Assembly (NCBI GenBank): GCA_016169945.1
Contig: JADLSH010000114.1
Location: forward strand, 310,001 to 374,000
Length of the DNA stretch: 64,000 bases
Direction of reading: 5' to 3'
DNA from: Trachythela sp. YZ-2020
Lineage: Eukaryota > Cnidaria > Anthozoa > Malacalcyonacea > Clavulariidae
In this document: in pieces, positions 11,472 to 24,299 of the stretch
Layout of the letters: each line of letters opens with the position of its first letter
How positions within the stretch are numbered: position 1 is the first letter of the stretch
The notes under the pieces: generated by a model
The model's input: only the letters and a program-made list of their open reading frames with translations
What the model was told of the DNA's origin: nothing
Database searches by the model: none
Translations under genes and position numbers: made by a program

Positions 11472-11999
11472 CTAGAAATACATGCTTGCAGTAACCCCTC
11501 GCCCCAGCTGAACATTGCCAGACATTACATTCCAAAACATTACTATTGCTAATCTTTTTTATCAAAAAATCTGCCATGCAAAGGTTGTAGGCGAGTCGGA
11601 TATCTGCGTTCAAAACAAATTTTTGGCATAGAAAATAAAATTGGATCCTTGGCTCAAACCCTCTCATCGCCAAATGAAATGTTTTACCTGACGTAATCAC
11701 TGTGGCTTCCTTTTAAATTTGCCATTAAAAGAGTGGAAGGAAACAATATTATTTTGGGAAATTTATTTTGAAAGAATAAAAAATGGAAATTTTGTTTCAA
11801 GAAGAGGAAGCACAGTAGCCATGGCAACACGATAAAATAAACTTCTTTTATGGAGTACAAACACTGAGCTTTATATATCTGGAGGACGTGCCGCTAATGT
11901 TCGCCAGGCAGAAAAGTGAAGCAAAAAACATGGCGGATTTTGGCTTGCTGACGCCATATATGGTCCCAAATGCCCATGGTATTTACCACTGACAACCGC

Positions 12000-14050
12000 G
12001 ATACTGTGCTTTCGACGAACTCTTCACCCTCCTGGGTTTTGCACTATAATATTTTATGCTTTCGACCTTTAAATCTTGATATTTTTCTCCTATTTTTGCT
12101 TGTTTCGCAAAGTCGAGGAACGATTACCTTTTTGTTCCGCTTGTGGATGCAACAATTCACTATAAAGGAAGAATATTGCTTCTCACCGGTAAGATTTGCA
12201 TTTATTTTCTAGCTTTCTACTCGGTCGGCTTTCTATATAATATACTCGGTCGACTTGGATAGAAATATTTTAAAAACAGACATAAAAAACTTGTAATGTA
12301 CATAAAATCTTGTTGTTTTGATTCAGAGCTGGCCATGTTGCTTGGGCCTTTGTGTTTTTAATTAGTTTTAAAAGTGCTATAGTATAATTAATTTTTAATT
12401 TTATACTTCAAGTTGTTTTTTATACGTGCAGTCCTTTCATAAATACAGTTAATATATGGTGCCAATTGTCAAAATCCTTACACTTGCCATACATAAGCTT
12501 TGTAACACAGATTATATAGACAACTAAGTCTAAGACAAGCAACTTGTCCTTGGCAAACTTGCTAGTTTTTCCAGGTATTTTTGTAGCAGCAGTTACCTGC
12601 TGCATAGTTAAGTTTTATGGCTATGAGCTAGGATACCAACCATTTCAGCACCCTAAAAAAAGATTGATTGATATCCTATTAAACAGATGCCCTAGTAAAC
12701 AGACATCTTAGTACATTTTACTATGGTTTTTAGATTTACCCACTTTCCCCTCAGAATGGCAGAAATTCCTCCATAGTGGTCCTCGTCCGAGTCTGGATCT
12801 TTTCTGGAATGACCCAATATATCTTCAAAGTGCCCTCATAATTACCAGTTCATTAATCCATTAACTATGCTGTACCCTGCCATTGACAAGTAGAATCGTC
12901 TGGCATTTAGACAGGGTAAAAATTATGCTAAAGTAGGGTGCATTGTAAGCTAATGGGTTATTATTTGGATACAAAAATGTAAACAAATCTGAGATGTGTG
13001 AATGGATTGTACAGCATCAAACTTGTATAGCAGAACTAATTGTGGTGCACCAGAGAAAAATTTGATCTGGCCAGAAATGAAACTGCCAAAAATGGGGCTC
13101 TGGCCAGAACTTGGAACTAAGTTCTGGTGCACCCCTAAGTAAGCAATTTTCTCACACCATTATTGTTTATTAACATTACAGATTACAGTTCCATTACAGA
13201 AATGATACACAAATAACTAATGTGATATACAAATAACTAATTTGAGCAAAAAGTATTTTTAACAGGTCATGTATTGTATCATGCATAGTTAACATCGATG
13301 TATATGATATTGTGGTATAAGGATGTATAATAATATGGTATGACTATTCTCTTCTCTTTTGCAGAATCATCTGTTATACTGTAGGTACCACAAGAAATGG
13401 CACAAGGCATCAAAATGCTGAACAGGCACAGCAAAGTCATAGACCATTGGGATACAAAGTTATAGTAATACCCAGTGGCATACTGTGTTCTAGCATTTCT
13501 ACTATGGTACCCATTCCAAAATGTACCGATGACACAGGGCAAAAAGGAAGAAAAACTGATGTCAGTAGTGTTGGTTGCTAGCGAGCGCAAAATTATGTTA
13601 CTAGTCTTTACTCATTTTGGTTGTTTCATGTTTCAACAGACCAAGGTCAACTTACTGACAGATTCATTTGGGTTTAACATCCCCTATACTTCCCTGCTCG
13701 GTATGCCACTGATAATACCATAATAACTTGATTATACAGCTCGATTCTTAAAATTATTTACAGTACTGCTAATTAGTAATTATTCTTTGAAAATGTCAAA
13801 TTAAAATAAAACAAAATTTATTACGCTGTTGTATCTTCGATTTCCAAACATGTTGCATGTTTCACCAATTACAGAAAGGACTGTGTTATTTTGAGATAAA
13901 TTCTGCAATCATGTAATATGTAAAGTTTTCAGTATCTAGACTCACAGGGGGGACAAGAGAAAAACAAACTATTTTAAGCTGGGAACACCAGAATTATGGG
14001 TGGACTGGGGGAAGTTACAAATTATTGGGGCAGTGGGGGTTTATAAGCTA
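12000..14050. other. Interior of the P-like element, no gene recognised
   Basis: AT-rich sequence without a convincing ORF. Two small hairpin-like repeats are visible: 12852-12963 (ATTAATCCATTAA to GCTAATGGGTTATTA, resembling the ends at 24514-24767) and 13031-13132 (GGTGCACCAGA inverted). Confidence 0.4.
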
Positions 14051-14058
14051 CTGTAGTG

Positions 14059-14486
14059 CAGGGGCGGCATGGCCCATGGGACGATTTCCCGGTGGGCCCA
14101 TGGAAATCTGCCAATTTTGGGCCCCAACGAGGGAGCTGCGGCACCCCCCCTTTGGTAATATTTAGTGCTAATACTTACTGCAAAACCAGGAATTATGCCC
14201 CACATATAGCCACAACTACCTTTAATCCCCACAGGGCTCCCCCCCCCCTTTGAAAGCTCTGGCTACGTCCCTGCCCAAGCATGCAAAGGTCTACAATGTA
14301 TATAAAGTTTGGGGCCTTCATTAAATATTTGGGATAAATCACTAGTAATGAACAAAAATTTGATTTTGTATTTAATCCTATTTTTCTTCTCAGCAAATGA
14401 CACCCCCCCCCCAACTCTCCCAACGTGAGCAGTGGCCCCCTAGCGAAAGGTTTCCCGGGCCCTATTTTTAAGCCACGCCGCCCCTG
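14059..14486. mobile_element. hAT-like MITE, perfect 8-bp TSD
   Basis: The 428-bp element has CAGGGGCGGC at one end and GCCGCCCCTG at the other, and is flanked by CTGTAGTG at 14051-14058 and 14487-14494. The CAGGGGCGG-type terminus and 8-bp duplication are characteristic of hAT non-autonomous elements. It contains long C and G runs. It is nested in the P-like element, itself nested in the X/Y composite, which is nested in a LINE. Confidence 0.85.
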
Positions 14487-17400
14487 CTGTAGTGGCCTTT
14501 TAAGGATATGTTGCTCATTCAAAGTGATAGTCAAAACCTATCAGAGACACAGGAACTACAATCCTAGTGCTGCTTCAAATATGGAAAGTATATCCCCAGT
14601 CCAACCTAAGAAATCTGACCAGAAATCTAGGTAGAAATCGCCTTTCCAAGATCAGCTGCCACCACCACCCTGACCTTATGGCACCACTTAGCTTATGTGT
14701 AAATTGGCACATAACACAAAGCTCTGATTCTTTGATATCCTAATTCCCTCTTAAAGATAGTAGCACATAGTATCATGTCTTCATTTATACATTTATAACC
14801 AGTCGTTAGGATTCTTCAGAGAATCCAGGTATGAAACTAAAATGTGGAATTACAATGTACTCCATTGCTTTGAGTTTGAGGGAAGAAATTGACATTGTGA
14901 TTATTAAATATATCTATTTCCTACAACCACACTAGGCACACTGTAAATACTGTACTTGTGGCCCAAATAATATACTATACAAGCATACACAATCCAAAAT
15001 TGTACCATATACAAGAGCCTCTAAGCCGGGCTCGAATAAAGTATATTATTCTAGCATGTATTTCGACAAATTTTTTCATACGGAATTTTTAATACCTGTT
15101 TGCTCTGGTTTCAAATATCATCTTTGCCCAAATCAGACATCAGTTTTGAGGTTTTAGTATTTGTTTGCCGTCTTTAAAGGATGAGAATAACGTGTACGAC
15201 TTGCAAATCTTTGAACAAATGGTCAAAGGTCAGAAAAATATGTTGAAAAGTCGTAAACAACGAGAATTTTATAATACTGCAAAGAGCTAAAATATTTTTT
15301 ACCAAATCCAGGGGGGGTAAAATTTGTAGCGGGCTCAAAATTGAGCCCGTCAGTGGTAATTACCATGGGCATTTGGGACCATATATGGCGTCAGCAAGCC
15401 AAATATCCGCCATGTTTTTTGCTTCACTTTTTTATGCCGAGCACTACCTCCAGTAATATAGTATAGCTCAGTGAGTACAAAACAACAGGTTACAAAAACT
15501 ACAAAAATAATTAAAATATTAGTTGTTTTAGCCATACAAATCTGAGATATATGGTGTAGGTATGTTCTTATGCATTCTATAAGCTTCAAATTAATGTTTA
15601 AATGCAACCTTCCGTTTACTAAAAGTAAAACGTTGCCAAAAGTTTATAAAACTAAACTGCCTTTTATAAATTAGTTTTTGAAATTAAATCAGTAGAAAAT
15701 ATACAAATTCTCTCGTGTGAAACGATTTCGCTTTCCTTTAAGTTGGAACTTTTTGATAGCATAAAATATAGGATATTTTAATTGTGAAAAAATGAAAATC
15801 TATGTAAATAAAACAACATTCTTACGGCTATATCAACAATTTAATATAAGAAACTTGCCATATTTTTTCGACTATCTATCTCTATTTATCCTTTTTTATA
15901 AAGTACTAGAAATACATGCTTGCAGTAACCCCTCGCCCAAGTTGAACATTGCCAGACACTACATTCCAAAACATTATTATTGCTAATCTTTTTCATCACA
16001 AAATCTGCCATGCAAAGGTTGTAGGCGAGTCGGATATCTGCGTTCAAAACAAATTTTTGGTTTAGAAAACAGAATTGGATCCTTGGCTCACACCCCTCTT
16101 CACGACGCAATCAAAGGCTATCACTGTGTTTTCCTTCATTTTAAATGTGCCATTAAAATTTTGATCATTACTCTAATAGTTTGGAAAGAAGAGTGGAAGG
16201 AATTTAAAACAATATTATTTTGGGAAATTTATTTTGAAAGAATAAAAAATGGAAATTTTGTTTCAAGAAGAGGAAGCACAGTAGCCATGGCAACACGATT
16301 AAAATAATATAAACTTCTTTTGAAATCTTTTATGGAGTACAAAACAGTTAAACAGGTTACAAAAACTACAAAAATAATTAAAATAGTTGTTTTAGCCATA
16401 CAAATCTGAGATATATGGTGCAGGTATGTTCTTATGCATTCTATAAGCTTCAAATTAATGTTTAAATGCAACCTTCCGTTTACTAAAACGTTTATAAAAC
16501 TAAGTGCCTTTTACTTATAAATTAGTTTTTGAAATGAAATCAGTTGAAAATATACAAAATTCTCTCGTGTGAAACGATTTCGCTTTCCTTTTAAGTTGGA
16601 ACTTTTTGATAGCATAAAATATAGGATATTTTAACTGGAAAAAAATGAAAATCTATGTAAATAAAACAACATTTTTACGGCTATATTAAAATACATGAAC
16701 AATTTAATATAAGAAACTTGCCATATTTTTTCGACCATCTAGTATCTCTATTTATCCTTTTTTATAAAGTATAAACGATAAATTTGTTCGGCAGCTTTCC
16801 TGAAGTCTCAAAAAGCGATTTATAAGTTATAATTCAGACTTATCCCCGAGCCGGCGCGAAGCGCCGTGCGAGGGTACTAATTCCGCGCGGATATTTACAC
16901 CCGGAAAAAAGGAAAGCAATGGGAAATCCAAAGTTCATCAAGTTTTGCGGGCGCATGGGTGTGATGGGTGGTCATCTCACTAATCTTTTTTAGGAGTGGA
17001 ATGAGCGAATTATAAAAAACATGAGTAAGTAATATCAGTAACTCTTTTTGGGACTTCAGGAAAAGCTGCGGAACAAATTTATCGTTTATACTTTATAAAA
17101 AAGGATAAATAGAGATAGATAGTAGAAAAAATATGGCAAGTTTCTTATATTAAATTGTTGATATAGCCGTAAGAATGTTGTTTTATTTACATAGATTTTC
17201 ATTTTTTCACAATTAAAATATCCTATATTTTATGCTATCAAAAAGTTCCAACTTAAAAGGAAAGCGAAATCGTTTCACACGAGAGAATTTGTATATTTTC
17301 TACTGATTTAATTTCAAAAACTAATTTATAAAAGGCAGTTTAGTTTTATAAACTTTTGGCAACGTTTTACTTTTAGTAAACGGAAGGTTGCATTTAAACA

Positions 17401-18368
17401 TTAATTTGAAGCTTATAGAATGCATAAGAACATACCTACGCCATATATCTCAGATTTGTATGGCTAAAACAACTAATATTTTAATTATTTTTGTAGTTTT
17501 TGTAACCTGTTGTTTTGTACTCCATAAAAGAAGTTTATTTTAATCGTGTTGCCATGGCTACTGTGCTTCCTCTTCTTGAAACAAAATTTCAATTTTTTAT
17601 TCTTTCAAAATAAATTTCCCAAAATAATATTGTTTCCTTCCACTCTTTTAATGGCAAATTTAAAAGGAAGCCACAGTGATTACGTCAGGTAAAACATTTC
17701 ATTTGGCGATAGCCTTTGATTGCGTCGTGAAGAGGGTGTGAAGGATCCAATTTTGTTTTCTATGCCAAAAATTTGTTTTGAACGCAGATATCCAACTCGC
17801 CTACAACCTTTGCATGGCAGATTTCTTGATAAAAAAGATTAGCAATAGTAATGTTTTGGAATGTAATGTCTGGCAATGTTCAGCTGGGGCGAGGGGTTAC
17901 TGCAAGCATGTATTTCTAGTTGATATGACTTACTCATGTTTTTTTATAATTCGCTAATTCCAAATATTAGTGAGATGACCACCCATCACACCCATGAAAC
18001 ATAGCCATGCGCCCGCAAAACTTGATGAACTTTGGATTTCCCATTGCTTTCCTTTTTTCCCCGGGTGTAAATATCCGAGCGGAATTAGTACCCTCGCACG
18101 GCGCTTCGCGCCGGCTCGGGGATAAACGATAAATTTGTTCCGCAGCTTTCCTGAAGTCCCAAAAAGACTTACTGATATGACTTACTCATGTTTTTTTATA
18201 ATTCGCTCATTCCACTCCTAACAAAGATTAGTGAGATGACCACCCATCACACCCATGCGCCCGCAAAACTTGATGAACTTTGGATTTCCCATTGCTTTCC
18301 TTTTTTTCCGGGTGTAAATATCCGCGCGGAATTAGTACCCTCGCACGGCGCTTCGCGCCGGCTTGGGG

Positions 18369-18870
18369 ATTACCTATAGTTATAGGTCTCAATACCGTAG
18401 TATTGTACTCTAATTACCTATTACCATCTCCTTGCATTTCTTGGGGTTGAGTTTCATATGGTTGTTTTCGGCAAAATCATTAATGTCGTCTGCTGCTATA
18501 TTAATCAGACTAATCGAGTTCCTTGGGATTATTTCTAGAGCTGTGGTGTCATCAACAAATTTCGTTCTTAACCTCCAGTCGATAAGAAGCTTATTCGTCA
18601 TTACAGAGAACAATATTACACCCAGTTTTGTTCCTTGCGGTATTCCGCCATTCGGACATTTCCAATCAGACAGTACTCCGACAATTCGCACTGCTTGCAT
18701 TCTGTTAGAAAGAATGCTGATACCCAGTTCATAAGAGCAGGGTGTATATTAAGATTTTGAAGATTACCCATCAGTATATTATGGTCTATGTGATCAAATC
18801 CCTTGGAGAAATCGGTAAATATCCTCGGTAATATTCTCGTTTGAAGGAATTGGATTTTGCAATTGTGTTA
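18369..18870 (-). pseudogene. LINE reverse-transcriptase palm domain, copy 1 (5' piece)
   Basis: The minus strand reads FTDFSKGFDHIDHNILM, then CPNGGIPQGTKLGVILF, FVDDTTALEIIP (catalytic DD) and MKLNPKKCKEMVI. It is 5' truncated near 18870. The 3' continuation is at 10765-11471 beyond the composite insertion. The FVDDTT and GIPQGTKLG motifs place it among CR1/Jockey-like non-LTR elements. Confidence 0.75.
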
Positions 18871-19199
18871 TTTACAAAACTTATTTTTAAATATTTCTAT
18901 TTTTAGGGCCTGTTCATATGATCACGCTCACCGGGACGTCCCGCTTATTGATGATCACGCCTCCTATTTATTTTCCTATAAAACTTCGCATTGTGTTCAT
19001 ATGGGAAAGCAAGCTGGCACGCTTACTGAGAACTCCGCTGAGCTTGCCGAGATCATAGGTAGATGGGATGAAAAATTTGTCATATGAACACGCCAGCCAG
19101 CTTGCCGAGATAAAAATGTTTGCAGTGCGCATGCGACAATGGTCGCTGACTGGTATAGTACGCCAAATGCGGGCGCGTTTCAACTTTAATTTCAATGGC

Positions 19200-19888
19200 T
19201 GGGCTTCCAACTCGACTTCAAATTCTGACAAGAAAAGAAAGAATTTTCGATGGAATACTGAAATGATTGAACAGTTGATCAACTCGTTGACAGAGTATAA
19301 GTCACAAATGTCTTACAAAGGTATTGACTTTGACGGAGATAAGCCCATGCAGTATAAAGAGTTGCGTTTTATGATGGCCAATATTTACGAAGATGTTACT
19401 CTATGTCTCTATTTGGTCCTATTAGTATTGACCTGTTGCCTGATGGTTTCAACGAAATGGAAAAGAAGAGAAAGAATTGGCCAAACAGAGTGTTAAAATA
19501 TCCAAGGATCTGGCTTCCAAAGGAACGAAGAGAATTATGGAGAAGGTGAAGGAAATCAGACAGTCGTACTCAAAGGCTGTGGTATCTGGTAGGAGAAGTG
19601 GAAGTGGGAAGATTGTGTTTGAATTTTATGTCAAGCTAGTATTGCTCTGGGGTGGTTCAGCCAACGTAGCTCCATTGGCCTACGGTGTCGGAAGCAATGA
19701 TTTTGAACAAGATAGTGATATCGAACAGGATACATTTAACGAGGAAGATGTGGATGATTTCTCTGATGCAGTACAACTGTCACTGGAGTTGAGTGTTTCA
19801 GCATTACCAGACGAAGGTGATAATACTGAGGAAACTGAAGTTGTTTCTGGAACATCAACCAACAAACGGAAAGCCAGCTGTGTGCCAC
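19200..19888 (+). pseudogene. Harbinger Myb/SANT-like DNA-binding ORF, copy 1, truncated by the P element
   Basis: The reading frame starts ASNSTSNSDKKRKNFRWNTE, a Myb/SANT-like helix region (W, EMIEQL, ANIYED). It continues after frame changes with ELAKQSVKISKDLASKGTK, SYSKAVVSGRRSGSGKIVFE and an acidic stretch to NKRKASCVP. There the P-element TSD interrupts it, and the remainder (NKRKHLEKTLSAAQRDKML) is at 28729-28880. PIF/Harbinger elements normally encode such a second protein, which brings the transposase to the nucleus and the element ends. At least two frameshifts are present. Confidence 0.7.
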
Positions 19889-20750
19889 CACTGATCTAAT
19901 AATAGACTGGATATAGCTTCTATACCTATGAAAAATGAAGCCAAAATCAATCGGCGCAAATTTACTTCCGGTTACCACTTTGCAGCGAAAACAATATGGA
20001 GTTGTATGGGGAAATGAGTCGGCGAGGCTGGTTTTTCACAATTTTGAGGCATTTCCAAGCGCTGGACTAAACCGTTCGTCTTGTAATGAAAAGAACAGGA
20101 TATTTTCTTACTTTTGGAGAGATACTTTTGTAGATTTCGGTAAAAAATCACCGCTAAAGGCGTTCGACAAGTTGCATACGCGAAGTCCATTTTCGGCCAA
20201 AACTCTCTCTGCCAAGTGGTCTTTCATGCTGGCATTTTCGCTAAACAAACACTCTGGATTAAACGAAAGGTAAGCAATGTGTAATAAGCGTTTGTCTTTC
20301 TTAATCAAGCGAAAAAGTGTAGAATATTGGTGTTGCTCTCGGGCTATGTTGTGCTATGCCTATATGAACATTTATAGCAACAATAGCTTTATATCTATAT
20401 TGGCTAATTGCATTTTGTATCTCAGATTGGAGTTTTGGTTTTTGTTCTTGACCGAAAAATACATTTAAATATTATATAAATGGATTCGTTTCTAAAACAA
20501 GCTCTGTATCATTCATATTATAAACTGCTTCAAGTGTTTTTATGCAGATATGATACTAAAATTGTAAAAAGGACATGGGACAAAGTTGTATGAGCTCAAT
20601 CAAAATTTGATTTGCAAACTTTTAAATAGTTGTTGGTTCCTAAAGGAACCGGGTTTTTTTCTTCTTTCACATCAAGGAGACACAGTAAGCTTTCTACACC
20701 AAACCAATACACTACTTCATTCAATTCCTATATATTAAAGTGGATAGTTT

Positions 20751-23700
20751 TCACTGGTGATTAAACAAGACAAGTTTATTCAACTTCTTTCTCACTTTGT
20801 TTTTAGAAACCACTTCCATGGCTGTTTTCCCAAGTTGGTAGAAGCGGACCTTGCTATAACACTCTGATATTATCTTTATCAACTTGAATATATGGTTATC
20901 ATCAACAGTTGTGTCGAACATGTGCTCATCGAGATCTTGGAATGTGCTTGCCTTATCAATGACACTCAAGACACGGGATGCGATAGCTTGTGGGAGTCGT
21001 TTGCTTCGAGGTAGCTTTCCATCTGTTACTGCTAGCATTCGCTGAAAGCACTTTTCTGTTTCGAGGCAGACATTAACCACGCTTGTTGTTGGTTTAACCA
21101 AATTTCCCCTATCTTTCTAAGCGAGAAAAATGGACTCAGCTTTATGTTGTCTTGAGCCAAGTGCTGCATAACATGTGGGACAGATCGTTTTCTTTTGGAC
21201 CATCTGGACAACATAACCAGCGATGTATGAAATAGTAGCCTTCTTGAATTCTGAAATGTTGGAAATGTTGGGAGCATCAGAGTAGTCATCCTCTTGCTCA
21301 GATTGGCTATTTCCTTGCAGGTCATATTTTCGGATGATTGCAGCATCATTCACAGTAGCATTTTGATCTTTTGTTGAGACTGTGTCTTTAATAACTTCTA
21401 GGATGGTGGTTTCGTCTTGTTTCTGGCAATTTCCATTTTGTCCCTGGATACTGCTTCGCAAAAGTAATCTCTTGTATGCAGCTGTAAATTGCTGGGCAGT
21501 AGGGTTGTTGTTAAATCCCCCTGAAGATCGAACTGCACCAAAGAACAGCTCCAAGTGGTCTTGACTGAACTTGTATGTTAATATGTACTTCATTGGTGCT
21601 TCCTCTCTTCCAACCAGCTCACAGAATACTTTCTTAATGCTTTCAATCGCCACCAGGAATCCAACAAAACCAGTTTTACGGCGTGTGGTGTACATAAGAT
21701 TGCCAGATGCATTTCTGAGACCCATGATATATTCATAAGCTTCATCAAAGAAATCTTCCCAACTTGCTTTGTTACTTTTCCGAAGAGCAGCCTTAAATCC
21801 CTTTGCACAAGGATTACGGGAATTAAGAATATCAAACAAGTGGTCGAATGTTCGAAGAAAAAGGACAGTGGCTTCTGATCCTTGAAACTGATCTAGTTTG
21901 AGGGTGTTAGTACAGTACTCAATTGCATCGGCAACACTAGAACTTAATGTTTGGGCTGCCAGGTTGACTTTCATTTTTTGTTGATACCACCTGATGTGTG
22001 CAAGCTTTAACTTATTCCCGAGCCGCAAACCTTCCTTTTCCTGGAGTTTCTGTAACTCGACAATGTATGCCCAACAAATTTTATTGCCATCTTTGTCGAT
22101 CAATATACCACCGTCTGCTAAGGTGTTTCTGGTGAGCTTCAGCATGTGGCATACATCAAGGAAAACACAAATTTGTTTGGCTTTATCCGAAGGATGATTG
22201 AAGTATGGTTTAAGATTTGGCGGTTTCATACAAGCCCCAAGCTCTCGTGGCATTGCAAAGTGACAGGAGGGTCCATCACATATGAGGGAAATGACATCAA
22301 CTCCAACATCGTACAATTTCTTTATGCATACTTTCACTAAATTGGCACGTTCAATACCACTTAAACCGTCAACGAAAAAGTAGCCAACAGGGACCTTCCA
22401 TGTCTTGTTGACACCAACAACCATAAAAACAAGGGCATCCTTTGCCAAAGGTGCAGAATCATCATCCAGTGCATCATTGCCAAGGTCAACGTAACCACGG
22501 AACTTTTTGTCATCCCACGAAACATGCTTACGGATTGCCATTTCATCAATCATCAGGCTGCAGATTAATTTTTCTCCTGGCTCCTTTTCCCTAAGTGCTT
22601 TGAGAGCTTGAAATGCTGGCTGGGTGAACCCTGGATCTGCTGGGACTTTGGTGTACCACTTGCGGATCTGAACTGGATGGGGCAATGCAAGGTTGAAAGT
22701 CTTTCGCACAAAATTGTATGCCTTGGTTGAGTAGAACTGGAGAGTTAGGGCGAACGATTTTAATTCAGGTGAGTATTTACATCCTTTACCAGCCTTTGAT
22801 GTCATCCGTTTAAACAATGCAATAGGAACCCCAGAGAAATTTCTGGTAAGCATCTCTTCACAATTAGATGAAATTAATTTATTTTCCTTTAGCTGTTTAA
22901 CAACAGATTTCAGTGATGTAACCTTTGTTTTAAGTCGCCTTGCTCTCTGTTGAGACAGTTTCAGCTTCTTTTTAAGCTTGGAAACTTTCTGGTGATGGGT
23001 CTCTTTAATCTTCTGGATTTCAATATGGTCAACACTGTCAGACTCAACATGCTCTGGTATTGAGGATGACATAGGGACTTCATCAGCAATTTCACTATCC
23101 AGCAAAATTTTCTTCCTTGGGGGAGGATCATGGCCATTGTCAGACTCATTAACACTTATATTTTCCACTGACCTCTTTAGAGGTGGTTTACGTTTCTTGG
23201 CTTTCTAAAACAATATATAACTGTTTTGCTTATACACAACATTTTTACCCTAATAATTTTACCCCAAAAAACCTGGCCCTAAAGACTCTTACATGACGAA
23301 AAATTGTGAAGATTCATTTGGTTTTTTTTAGAAAGTTACTGGTATACTACTCTATTTCAAGTTTTGTCTTATGAGCTTTACTTTTACACAGAAGGATTTG
23401 CATAAACGAGACCTAATCATTGCTTAGAGGTATAGTACATAAATTAGTTTCTCCCAAACATTACAATATTCGCCTTGATAATTCCTAAGAGCACTATTCT
23501 CGCATAGAAATTTACATGTTTGGTTTTACCCGTAGCTCCGGGAAAATCCCAAAACTGGTTTTAGCCAATAAACGCAAACCTTTAATACATGTAAACTGAA
23601 ATTTCGCACGAAACTGTTTTGCCTTTTGAAAGTTTTGGAAAAGAGAGCTATATAATTTTAATTTACCTGCTTCATATGTTCTGGAAAGCGTTTAAACCGA

Positions 23701-24290
23701 GTGGGAACCGCGTCATTTCTAAGTTGTACGATCTGCCCCGCTGTTCTAACAAAACAACGTTCACTGAAATGGTCAGAACACAATCTACTACTGCTGCTTG
23801 GTATGCAATTTCCCTGCGTATATTGAGAACCCACCGTTTCTTTCTTTCTGGATCGGCTGGGAACCTTAGACAATAAATAACAGAGCTGCTTTCATAGTTT
23901 AATCGCAACAACGGCATACAAATATCTTGGATATACAGGTATGAATATTGTGGATAGTGATCACTGATTCACTGGAATTGTATGGCCGCCGGTGTTAAAA
24001 ATTTGCGTACAGACTGCAGGCAATTACAGTACAATTCATCAATATTACAAAATTTGATAGTATATTGTCAGCGTTTTGTCAAGCCTTAGTAAAATAAATA
24101 AGGTGATTTTAACGCGGAATTTTATGCCTAAAGTTTACCTGTGAAAGGTCCGTGCAAATTGTTGCTTTTGAATTGTCTCTTCGTCCGATGGCCCTTCACT
24201 ATCGCTTCGCAACACTTCAGTGTCTACGGTTTTTCTCTTAAATCTCTTATTGCAGCCAAATGCACAACACTGAGTACCAAGTCTGCCCAT
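20751..24290 (-). pseudogene. P-element transposase with THAP domain, three exons, one frameshift and one stop
   Basis: Exon 1 (24290-24139) starts MGRLGTQCCAFGCNKRF, the first zinc-ligand pair. Exon 2 (23864-23667) holds RFPADPERKKRWVLNIRRE, then in another frame SSSRLCSDHFSERCF (the C-x2-H of the THAP zinc site) and RNDAVPTRF. One A is missing from a GGGAAATT run between the two frames. Exon 3 (23204-20751) starts KAKKRKPPLKR and has a coiled-coil near KVSKLKKKLKL. It carries RNase-H-like acidic sites in LMIDEMAIRKH, SLICDGPSCH and LELFFGAVRSSGGFNNNPT, the P/THAP9 signature. A single in-frame TAG at 21119-21117 is followed by open frame to 20751. Donor and acceptor sites and phases fit (AG/GT, phases 2 and 0). 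Only two lesions separate it from an intact gene of about 930 codons. Confidence 0.88.
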
Positions 24291-24299
24291 TTCTTACTC

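Larger units (their letters stand above)
11862..15473. mobile_element. Non-autonomous P-like element with perfect 8-bp TSD
   Basis: The 3612-bp element begins CACTGAGCT and ends AGCTCAGTG, with inverted repeats of about 130 bp (inner part near-identical, including AAGTGAAGCAAAAAACATGG). It is flanked by AGTACAAA at 11854-11861 and 15474-15481. The empty site is visible in the other X copies (for example about 17519). The pattern of the first 28 bases parallels that of the P element at 19889 (CACTGA-CTA...TGGA..TAG), and P elements make 8-bp duplications. No transposase is recognised inside. hAT is the alternative superfamily. Confidence 0.7.
11472..18368. mobile_element. 6.9-kb composite insertion of X and Y repeats inside the LINE
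   Basis: By comparison with copy 2 (empty site 37561-37573) this block interrupts the LINE. Its order is: X1 (11472-11861 plus 15474-15905), X2 in direct tandem (15906-16783), Y inverted (about 16784-17075), X inverted (about 17076-17925), and two Y units in tandem (17930-18120, 18121-18368). X is about 850 bp and Y about 250 bp. Y ends in a GC-rich hairpin, GGCGCTTCGCGCC, followed by GGCTCGGGG. A diverged Y end also occurs at 62445-62500. The flanking bases are TATTA on the left and GATTA on the right. No coding sequence is recognised. A Helitron-like origin is conceivable from the hairpin, but the ends do not fit cleanly. Confidence 0.6.

Noticed and set aside
16784..18368. Clear Helitron assignment for the Y units
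   Set aside because: A GC hairpin is present, but neither a TC 5' end nor a CTRR/T 3' end is found at the insertion borders.
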